Made by a program: the position numbers and the translations under genes. 64,000 nucleotides of DNA, taken from assembly GCA_022559985.1 (NCBI GenBank), contig JAFJTR010000069.1:62001-126000 (forward strand). The letters run 5' to 3'. The stretch comes from Parastagonospora avenae f. sp. tritici 18332-5. Its lineage: Eukaryota > Ascomycota > Dothideomycetes > Pleosporales > Phaeosphaeriaceae. The notes under the pieces are model-generated. The model had not been told where the DNA came from and did not search any database. It saw only the letters and a list, made by a program, of their open reading frames with translations. Shown here piece by piece: positions 55,460 through 64,000 of this stretch (positions within the stretch are counted from its first letter, which is position 1; each line of letters starts with the position of its first letter).

Positions 55460-58002
55460 GATTGCGTGTGGTGAAGGAAAGGCGCCAGCCAGGCGGGGGT
55501 TATGATAACGAGTGGTGGCTTGGGAGGCGGTTGGGATTTATTATCGATAATACAGGGTCATGCAGGAGCGATGGATAAAATGGGCAGGAGCGGCGGGAGG
55601 ATTCCAGCACGAGCACTACCTACAACACCAACAACAACGAATGACGCGATGAGAAGGGAGTGAATGAGAACAGCTGTTGTGATGTCAAGGGAGGTGTCGC
55701 AAGCAGGTGCAGTCACAGCAAAAGCCCATCTCCTGGGGAAACGCGTGTCAATTGTACCCTCATGCCATAGCGCGACCCTGAGGCACTGGGCCAATCCTAG
55801 CCGACAGTTGATCTGCGCTCTTTTGACACCTTCTGGGCTCGATTCGCTCTCCACCCTCGAAGGGCCCGTTTCACCCGCCATTTGCCATCCCAGACACTAT
55901 CGACCCGCTCCCTACTGCTCTATCTTTGGCAACTTCCGTCATCTTTGCGCGTCAATCACGCGCCCTGCTCAACCCATACAGCGTCATCACCTGCAGTCTG
56001 CCCTACCGCACACCCCTGACACCTTGCGTCCTGGGTTTCACTCAGAAGCTCCCTTCCACCTTCTGTGCATCCGCGAAGCACACTAGTTTCCGGCCTTGCA
56101 GCCATTGCCCGCACTTGTGGGACGAGATGCAGCACCAGGCGCGCCGGGTCAGATGCACAACCTCTAGCTTTGGCCAGGCCTCTGAACGTGCATGATCGAA
56201 AAGGCGACTTACTCCGGCCTCCATATGTTGAGCGGCCAAGCCGACGGTCTCTGCAGCCCCGGCTTGGTGCGAGGCGTTGGAGGGGTTGGGGGATCGCTGT
56301 GCTTGCCTTCACAAGCATAGAGGTACCGATAGGGCACAGTTGTGTCGACAGTGCAGAGAGGTTCTCCAGAACAAGCCATGCACATAAGCTTCATTTCGCA
56401 AAGCATACTGACCAAGGATCCAAGAACTCAAGTTCGGAGTACCAGGACCCCCAGCGAACGGCTGCACCGAACAGGCACCGCAACAGCTCGTGAAAGCTCG
56501 GTCTGAGATCCAAACACAGTCAGAAAACAGACATCATCATACGCGCCTGAGTGGATTCAACAGGTAATCAAACATCAGGCTGAAATGTCTTTGAATCACC
56601 TTGAAGCTTTACTGCCATGACTGTAGCTGTGCGGCCATCACTCGATATTGCCCCTCACACCAATTCAAGTTGGGCGCGCCATACGCACGTGACCTCGGGA
56701 CAGCACGAACATCAACCTCGAAGCCTGACAGACAATGCAACTCCGCGACACCTAGACGGCGTCCTATCTGACTGAGGAGTCACACCCTTTCGCTCCACGT
56801 ATAGCTATATGGTCTGTATCATTTCAACTAGTTGAGTAATTTTTTACATTCAAGTCTTCTCCGACAGCTATATCTCTTTCATTTTATTCTTCATCTCTTC
56901 TTCTTCGAAATTGTGCCGCATCAAGCTATGAGGACACGGTGTCGTGGGCAGTTGCGTACCCGCTGTTGTGGAGCTAGGTGCAGCGCGCTTTCGCAGCCTA
57001 ACATAGGCTCAAGTGCCCGCACAAAGCATCGCCAGAACTGAGCAATGATGTGCACAAAGGGAGACCGCGACGACGCCAGCACAACCAAGTCGAGACACGT
57101 TCAACGTACTCGCTCCGTTGTATGACCTCGCCATGTCGCTTGCAATCAAGAGGCATCATGAAACACTCTGCGCCAGCACTGCAAGAGTTGGAACCTGGCA
57201 GGAGAAGAGCTTGTTGGGCTAGCAAACCACCAAACCGCCTACAAAATAATTGAGTTTATTGCGCATGGACAGCTGCGGACCGGCAGCCCAGATGCCCCAT
57301 GTTTCGGGGGTGCTACGGGCGTCTCGTTTCCATCAATTCGCATGGCTTCCAACATACACAATGCTGAAAGACCAAACTTAGACCTGCACTCGTTGTATAG
57401 GACGTATCTCTAGGGTTATTGACATCACTGCGCGCCTCTATGCTCCTGCAGTGCATCGCGGGTCAGAGGAAGGAGCCCGTCAATTATCGGCTGTAATGGG
57501 ATCATGCTCGCAGGCCTCAAAGCGTTTTGAACATCAATAGTTCCATTACTCCAGACGGGCATCGCCTCCTACCACCACGCCTCTCCATCGCGCCCCCGAA
57601 TAAAAGCCTTGGACCTGCGTACAGTTGGCAATCGAGCAGGTAGTTGATGTTTGTGAGCATTAGAACTATGCAGTGGGGTCGCCGCCAATTTAGATAGTAT
57701 AAGAACTTCAAGATCAATAGGGGGAATAGGATAGATCAAATGATGGCTTCGATGCATCTCTGTTGCATCTTATTTGTCCCCTTAAACGACCTAAAGCTGT
57801 GAGCGTATCTTAGATTGATCAGGACAAATGCTGTGAATACAAACAGATGGCAATCAAAAGCCCAAGTAGCAGGGGTATTAACAGTCGATCGCGGTGCTAG
57901 CGACAGAAAGATTAGCTCACCCGTACTTCGTCGTTGCTCCCTCGTCCACGTCCACCTCCGCAGCATTAACCGCGAACACCACCAACAACCACACCCGCAA
58001 CC
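55460..58002. other. Long divergent intergenic stretch
   Basis: About 2.5 kb between the BAR gene and the WHIM gene, both transcribed outward. Scattered short frames on both strands lack family features. No tRNA, repeat or inverted structure was identified. It could hide a small gene or a long non-coding leader. Confidence 0.45.
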
Positions 58003-60225
58003 ATGGTCGACTCCGACTCCTCACTCTCGTCGCCGCCATCCACTGACGATGAAATGCCTGTCGAAGCGTCTAAAAATGGCACCAAGGCGACACCCCAGAA
58101 GAAGAAGCAGGGCAATATCTTGACATTCTTCAAACAAAAGGACCGCTCGCCCTCTCCGCCGCGCAAGAAGCGCGAACCCTCGCCCGAGCATGTATATGTT
58201 CCAGAAGATAATCCAGACATCGCTGTACGTAGTAGACGCGTCAGTCGCGTCTCATCGCGACGTGAACCACAGCTTTACGGGGCCACCTCCTACGTCAGAC
58301 TTCTGCTAATAATTTGATACCGTAGTTCATTGTCATGTTCCGATCACGATTCAACGAAGCATTTCCACGTGGCGCGCCGCATCTAGGACCCCAGGACATT
58401 GAGCTGGGTGTTGCAGAGGGCCCACCGTCAGCAGATGTTGAGGGTCTGCTCTGTGCCCTGCTCGGCCTCGTCCTCAATCGCAAGAAGCCTGTAGAGTCAG
58501 TACCGCCATGTTATTCTCCTATTATACATGCAACCTGGTCGCATACACGCAGATAAGCCTGGGCCAACAAACGGCTAACAGTGGTTGTGTGCTACAGGAA
58601 GGGTCACTATGGCCGCGCTCTCGAGGAAAGCATCCAAACACAGAAGTCGCAGTGGCCACGCGCATGGAACGGCGTCAATCCCATCAGTGGTGGTCGCAAT
58701 TTTCTGGGCATGACGGCGTGGGAGCGCGTGAGTAACAAAGGGCTTTGCTGCTGGTACCAGCTAATCGTGTCGCAGATCACGCTTCTCCACACCCTCTCGC
58801 TATGGAGTCTCAACCAAAACGAACAGGTCAAGACCATGATCACCAATGCCTACAAGTCACGGACGACCAAGGACAGGCTAGACACGAATATTCCTCTGTC
58901 AGTGCAGCCGTGGGGTCTCGATGGCGACAAGCGACGGTACTGGCTGGTCGAAGGACAAAACGACACACACTTCCGGGTATATCGCGAGACGGACCCCCAC
59001 AAGACAAAGAAGGTCAAATGGTTCAGTGTCACCGGTGACATTGACGAGCTGCGCGTCGTTGCTACCAAGCTTGAAGAGGAGGATGGTCGCAAGGAGGCCA
59101 AGGCCCTCAGCGAGCGGATGATCCACGCCATTCCTCGCTTCGAGGCTTCCGAAGTGGTGAGTACAATGACAGCTCAATCACAGTGCTGTACTAAAAATCA
59201 TATAGAAGCGCAAGCGTCGCGAGTACCGCCTCAACCGCAATGCTGCCTTCACGCGTCCCGATCCTGGCTTCTCGCTCTACGAAGGGCGCACTCGCGGCAA
59301 ACGCCTTCGATACACATTCTCCGACGAGGAGGACTTTGACTCAGATAATCTTGGTACCAGGCGCTCTACACGCACGTCGGGACGGGAAACACCTGCCGTG
59401 CCAGCTGGTCCCACCGTAACCGCAAGTGGTCGTCAGGTGCGGTCTCGCGCCACCGGTCTATACGGCGAGACGCTGCTCAGCGGCCAAGTCTCAGACCGCG
59501 CATCACCAGCCACAGGAGACTATGTACGATCGGATGCCTCCGAAGAACCACATCAACCCCACGCACATGGTCGAGCCACGCGGAATGCCCCGCGGGGCAC
59601 GACGAATGGGCGGCCCCTTAAACACTCACTCGAATCGGATGACGAAGACGCCACGTCCTGGGACGGTGGAGATGAGGACGAAGATGAGCCTGAACAGATG
59701 GAGCTCGACGACGATGACGATGATGATGCCGATGACTCTTCCGAAGATGAGGAGCCGCAGTCGCTCGTGGTCACTCTACGCTATGGCAAGGGCTCTTCCA
59801 ACCCCTCAAATGGCACCACCACGTCTAAGGAGGTCTTGCCAGATGCCGTAAAGTCGAACGGAATCGACGCAAATGGATCATCACATCCTGGCGTTGCAGA
59901 TCCTGTTGCACCTCAACAGCCAGAGCAACAGCCCCCCGCTCCAATGGAACCGTCCATTCAACCTGCACCACCACCGCAACCAGTCGCCGCCTTTGGCCTC
60001 GACCAGACCGTTGTTACTGCTCCTGTCCCCAACGTCATCCCAGCTATACCACAACAGCCTCCTCCTGCACCCATTCCCCAGGCCGCTGTGCTTCCCAAGC
60101 TCGACGGCATGTTTCCCGCCCAGCAGCCAGTCCAATATGCCACTGGCCAGTCTGTACCTTTCGCAGAGCAAAAGCCGCAACAGCCACCCCTACCTTCTCC
60201 CACGCCTGCGGCAAATTGGCAGTAG
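58003..60225 (+). CDS. WHIM-domain chromatin remodelling accessory protein
   Basis: Five exons (58003-58224, 58326-58495, 58598-58727, 58776-59156, 59206-60225; introns 101, 102, 48 and 49 bp) give 640 aa. Residues 1-70 are basic and Ser-rich. A DDT/WHIM-like helical region follows: FIVMFRSRFNEAFPRG, VEGLLCALLGLVLNRKK, FLGMTAWERITLLHTLSLWS. The WHIM signature is SVQPWGLDGDKRRYWLVEGQ. KRKRREYRLNRNAAFTRPDP begins the basic C-terminal half, which then becomes acidic (EQMELDDDDDDDADDSSEDE) and Pro/Gln-rich. WHIM motifs pack against ISWI ATPases and read linker DNA between nucleosomes. The exact complex (Itc1/Ioc-like) cannot be told from sequence alone. Two introns near 100 bp are longer than the local norm. 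Confidence 0.8.
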
Positions 60226-60611
60226 ACTTGCCACATCAAAGTAGACCACCGCGTCTCGGAATGATGTGTTCCGTGCAGAGCTACAAATGCGTTCATCATA
60301 CACTTCCTAGGACTTTCTTTTTTACACTGTTGATTGGCATAGGCTCAGACGCGAAATGGATACCCATGGGCGTTATGTTGAAGTGATGGGTATGGAGTAG
60401 GATAAGCAAGACAAGATCAAAGAGCAATAATAGTGTTCGCATGCCTCATGAATACTGTTACCAGAACATAGGCTCGATGATAATATTTCCAAAGCAGAAG
60501 AACTATGTTATACATCGTTTTTCGTACACCCATGCTAAATCGTCACGATTCCCTTGAACCATTTTGCTAACGCTTCACATGCTTTACAAGATATCATATC
60601 ATACAATTCGA
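60226..60611. other. Convergent intergenic region
   Basis: 386 bp between the 3' ends of the WHIM gene and MMM1; nothing recognised. Confidence 0.45.
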
Positions 60612-62099
60612 TCAGCGGAACGCCCCCGGCGCCAACGCCCCAGGCATGCCCTTCTGCCCACTCCACCCCTCACTTGTCCGACTCACGGGTTTCGGCCGAT
60701 GCCTGACGCCCTCCTCCCGACTCGTCTGCGCCCTATTCATCCCGGGCCTCTCCTGCTTGCGCACGCCCGCCCGTATCTCCGCCTCGCGCAACTTGGCGCC
60801 CTCGGCTTCCAGCGACGTACTTGCCGCACTTGGGTGTCGAAGTTGTGGGGGAACGGGGAGCGTGTACCCGCCATCTTCCTCCTCTTCGAGAATGACCTCC
60901 TCGTCGAGGTCCGCCTCGCTGGCTTCGACGTCCTCGGTTGCGCCGCCGCGCGTATTATGTTTCCGCGGCCACAAGCTCGGCAAAACGATTTGTTGGAAGC
61001 GCGGCTCGACGGCGCGCTCGTCGAACCAGGCGTGCACGCGCGATTCGATGAGTTGCGCGATCTTGGGGACGTCTTGCAGGCGGGAGCGGCTGCCGACGAG
61101 CGAGCGCACGGACAGGTCGAGGCGGTAGTCGTCGAGGAAGGTGAATGCGAGGGTAGTAGGGCGGTGCGGGGGGGACGTAGATGAGGCTGTGGAGTTTGAT
61201 CGGTGGTGTTCTGGATTCGGCGTGTTCGTGGATGTCGACGGCGGGGAGGACGAGGGGATAAATGATAGTGCGAGGGTGCCGGAGAAGCGCACGATGCTGA
61301 CTGCCAGCGCGACGGGGAGGACGGCGGAGAGCGGCTTGGGCCAGTTTAGATTCAGCGTTGTTTCGATGCCGATTGTGATTACGTCGGAGAGGTCGACGTC
61401 CATGCGTGCTTGGAGGCGCCCTTCTTCCGTTCCTGTGGTGCCCGGGCCGTACCAGAAGCCGTCCTCAGCGGGCATCACGCGGCAGTTGGAGAAGATGGGG
61501 AATTCGTCGCCGAGGGCGATTTCGTTGACTTTGATCTCGCCAATCCAGTCGGGCTTGCTGCCGGAGTTGAGGACTTCGGTGAGGGAACCGAGGATCGCAT
61601 CGTCTTGTCGCGCATCAGCACGCAACTGCGCGATTGTCTGCGCGATCAGGACGTTGAACCAATCCAGACTTTCGGGCTGGTGGCCTTTGACATTGTAGTA
61701 TGTTTTCGCGAGGATGGTAGCGATGCTCGGTCCGCCCCTTGTTTCCTCGCCCTTCCGTATAATGCTCCTGCTGTCTTTGTGTCTCAGAGACAGAGATATC
61801 GAATTCGAACGTGTGCGCAGCTGCTTTATAGATTGCTGGTGTGCGAGGGTGCGCGCGCGCCGCAGCGAATTGAGGTGCAGCGAACGGTCGTCGGCGGAGG
61901 GGGGTTCGCCGAATATGAAGAATTTTATGAAAAAGAATATTAGTAGGGCGATGGAGAGTTGGCCGAGGAGGAAACCTTGGGTGAAAGACAGGCTGTGGGG
62001 TGTTAGCGGGGGTTGATATATGTTGCATGGTGATATGGCATACGATGATGATCCCTGGGGTATAGGTAGAGGTAGTGGGGTTGCGACTTGGGTCGCCAT
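60612..62099 (-). CDS. MMM1: ERMES subunit Mmm1
   Basis: Open from 62099 to 60612 (495 codons), but a well-formed 51-bp intron (61993-62043; donor GTATGC, branch GCTAAC, acceptor CACAG) is in frame; removal gives 478 aa and the conserved lead SLSFTQGFLLGQLS. The ER membrane span is QLSIALLIFFFIKFFIFGE, followed by SADDRSLHLNSLRRARTLAH. The SMP lipid-transfer domain runs from about 150 to 400: YYNVKGHQPESLDWFNVLIA, GEIKVNEIALGDEFPIFSNC, LSDVITIGIETTLNLNWPKP, FTFLDDYRLDLSVRSLVGSR and RVHAWFDERAVEPRFQQIVL. The C-terminal tail is disordered, as in other filamentous fungi. Mmm1 pairs with Mdm12 to move phospholipids between ER and mitochondria. Confidence 0.95.
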   Translation of the reverse strand: MATQVATPLPLPIPQGSSSYAISPCNIYQPPLTPHSLSFTQGFLLGQLSIALLIFFFIKFFIFGEPPSADDRSLHLNSLRRARTLAHQQSIKQLRTRSNSISLSLRHKDSRSIIRKGEETRGGPSIATILAKTYYNVKGHQPESLDWFNVLIAQTIAQLRADARQDDAILGSLTEVLNSGSKPDWIGEIKVNEIALGDEFPIFSNCRVMPAEDGFWYGPGTTGTEEGRLQARMDVDLSDVITIGIETTLNLNWPKPLSAVLPVALAVSIVRFSGTLALSFIPSSSPPSTSTNTPNPEHHRSNSTASSTSPPHRPTTLAFTFLDDYRLDLSVRSLVGSRSRLQDVPKIAQLIESRVHAWFDERAVEPRFQQIVLPSLWPRKHNTRGGATEDVEASEADLDEEVILEEEEDGGYTLPVPPQLRHPSAASTSLEAEGAKLREAEIRAGVRKQERPGMNRAQTSREEGVRHRPKPVSRTSEGWSGQKGMPGALAPGAFR

Positions 62100-62308
62100 G
62101 ATTGAGGTGGAAGCGCGTGCTATCGACGTATCATGATGGTGGTGTGGTGGAAATCATGGCGCGCAATGGCTTGCGGCAAGCTTCACAATGCAGGCCGAGG
62201 ACATGACGCTATTTGGTGCTACCGTATCGATAAGACTGGAGTGTTGTCCCTTGCCCTGCACAACGCGAACAACCTCCAACACGTCTCGTCCACGATCTTC
62301 AGCTCGTC

Positions 62309-62593
62309 ATGGCCGGCTTCCCCAAGGCTGTCAGGTTCAAAAGATCTGTAAATACCGTCAACGCAGTCAAGGCGGCGCGCGTGATCCGCTCTATCAAGAG
62401 TCGCTACCGGACACAGGCGTTCTTGTTCCTGGCCTACCACTTCTTCTTGACCTCATTTGTGCACCTGGACATCTTTATTATCTTCTTCATCCTGGTCAGC
62501 AACTTCATGAATCGCGACCAAGCTTTCCCAAGCCAGCTGCTTTTGGACGGTCTTCGCTTCTTGCTCGACGAGAGGAGATTCAACATGCCATGA
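62309..62593 (+). CDS. Small putative membrane protein
   Basis: 94 aa in one exon, 210 bp upstream of and divergent from MMM1. A basic N-terminus (MAGFPKAVRFKRSVNTVNAV, then RVIRSIKSRYR) precedes a strongly hydrophobic stretch at about 36-65 (AFLFLAYHFFLTSFVHL and IFIIFFILVSNFM), enough for one long or two short spans, and a polar tail. No family is recognised. Composition favours a real short protein, perhaps organellar, but a chance frame cannot be excluded. Confidence 0.4.
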   Translation: MAGFPKAVRFKRSVNTVNAVKAARVIRSIKSRYRTQAFLFLAYHFFLTSFVHLDIFIIFFILVSNFMNRDQAFPSQLLLDGLRFLLDERRFNMP

Positions 62594-62846
62594 CGTCCAC
62601 GGCGAGCACAATCGTCAGACCACGACGGTGACACATGTCGCGCTACATAGCCGCATGCGTACGGTATCGTGCTAGCATCACCATATCCTTTCAGTTCCTT
62701 CTCAAATATCTCCATCTTGAAGGCGGACTTAACGGCACTTGACTGCCGCAACATTGGACACCTCCGATTGGTCGGCGGAGCTCCCCCATCCCCGCCCCAG
62801 GTACAGCTTCACATGGCCCAGCTTCGCGCAGCTTCACTTCATCCTT

Positions 62847-63975
62847 ATGGACTTTGACACTGCAAGTCAGAGCCTCTCGCCAGGCGCTGCCATACACAAT
62901 CCGAGCCTCCGATTACCCGCAACATGCGAACCGCCATCCGAAAACAACCCACCCAAGCGATCAGTATGGATAGTACGGCGGCCTCAATGTTACGCTGTGC
63001 GGACAGTGGCTAATTGCTTCGCGATAGGTCTTCGGGGCGACCGGTCATATGGGTCGATCCCTGGTGCGAGCAATACTAGCACATGGTGATCAATGCACTG
63101 CCGTAGGATGGACACAAGAGAACACACCGGACCAGATGCAGAAGTGGCAGGACAGGAACTGCCTGGGTCTACTATGCGACGTTCGCGTACGGGAAACCGT
63201 GGACCACGTGATGAAGCGGAGCATCGAGCATTGGGGAAGAGTAGACGTTATAGCAAACAGCACCGGTTACGGCGTCATCGCAGCATGTGAAGACCAAGAC
63301 GACTACGACCTGCGCAACCAATTCTCCACAAACTTCCTCGGCACGCTGAACATTATCCATGCCTCCCTCCCATACTTTCGCGAACGAAATAGTGGCCGGT
63401 ATCTCATATTCTCATCGACAGCTGGAGCTCTGGGTGTTCCTGGCCTTGGCCCTTACTGCGCAACAAAGTACGCCGTTGAAGGCCTCATCGAATCCATGCT
63501 CTACGAAATCGATGTCTTCAACATCAAAGCCACACTCGTCGAGCCTGGCCACGTTAGACTAGACGAACCAGACGACAACATCATCCCCACAAGCTACACC
63601 TCCGCGCCTGGTACCGGCCCTCCAAAGCCCCGTCGCTACGGCCACTTCTTCGTCAAGCCGAACCCAAGCGAGCCCTACGCCGGCCTCACAAGCCCTGCAC
63701 AACATGCAAGACGCATGGTGCAATGGCTCAACGACAGACAGCCCGTCAGCGCAGTCAAGAGCGCCGAGCTGGTCTGGCAACTGGGGCATTGCAGTTATCC
63801 GCCACTCAGGCTGATTTTGGGGAGTTATGCGGTGGAGAGTATCAGGGATCGCATGAAGAGTATCACCGAGGAGATTGAGGATTGGAAACATCTTTCGTTT
63901 CCGGTTAGTGCGGGGGCAGAGGACGAGGGGAGGGTGGAGAAGGAGGAGGACGGGGATGAGGGGATGGATGACTGA
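62847..63975 (+). CDS. Short-chain dehydrogenase/reductase
   Basis: Two exons, 62847-62972 and 63028-63975 (intron 55 bp), give 357 aa. The intron falls just before the nucleotide-binding strand, which reads VFGATGHMGRSLVRAILAHG, a variant of TGxxxGxG. Other SDR marks are LLCDVRVRETVDHVM, VIANSTGYGVIAACED (for NNAG), FSSTAGALGVPG (active-site Ser) and YCATKYAVEGLIE (Tyr-x3-Lys). The C-terminus (after RDRMKSITEEIEDWKH) is acidic. The protein is a classical SDR of the fungal oxidoreductase type acting on an unknown alcohol or ketone. The first 42 residues are poorly conserved in type, and the start at 62847 is the first Met after the promoter-proximal region; an earlier in-frame Met at 62739 is possible. 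Confidence 0.85.
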
Positions 63976-64000
63976 TTCAATGATAGTTAATGTTGGGTCG

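Overview
The window is nuclear DNA of a filamentous ascomycete (Pezizomycotina). The evidence is many short introns (mostly 46-60 bp, GT..AG), a single dispersed 5S rRNA gene, a HET-NACHT incompatibility-type gene, fungal C2H2 and Zn2Cys6 regulators, and C:G to T:A biased decay in duplicated DNA that resembles RIP. A Dothideomycete-like origin is my inference from the gene families. Coding sequences were assembled by hand from open frames, splice signals, phase and family knowledge; none was searched against a database.

Layout. 0-10 kb: decayed SGNH hydrolase, Sec72, decayed U-box/vWA gene, mitochondrial ribosomal protein uL5m, and divergently a ubiquitin protease ending in a CaaX box. 11-18 kb: large HET-NACHT NLR-type protein and a C2H2 factor with putative membrane segments. 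18.6-28 kb: intron-containing tRNA-Gly(GCC), GIY-YIG/T5orf172 protein, ATG101, ORC2, a foldback element, ELP3 and the small V-ATPase subunit f (RNase K family). 28.4-30.8 kb: repeat-rich island with a 103-residue secreted cysteine-rich protein whose second module arose by exon-plus-intron duplication. 30.8-44.2 kb: two diverged copper amine oxidases, with an Flx1-like mitochondrial carrier, an unknown protein, a P450 and a 5S rRNA gene between them, followed by a Rossmann-fold reductase. 45.6-64 kb: truncated DUF6536 gene, F-box-like protein, VPS45, Zn2Cys6 regulator with a frame conflict in its zinc cluster, endophilin-like BAR protein, WHIM-type chromatin protein, Mmm1 of ERMES, a small membrane protein and an SDR.

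How it fits together. Housekeeping genes (Sec72, uL5m, ATG101, ORC2, ELP3, V-ATPase f, VPS45, BAR, Mmm1) have intact, phase-consistent exons. The accessory stretches between them carry the NLR-type gene, the candidate effector, the oxidative gene group and the decayed copies. The strongest candidate for something undescribed is the tandem-module secreted protein at 28617-29088.
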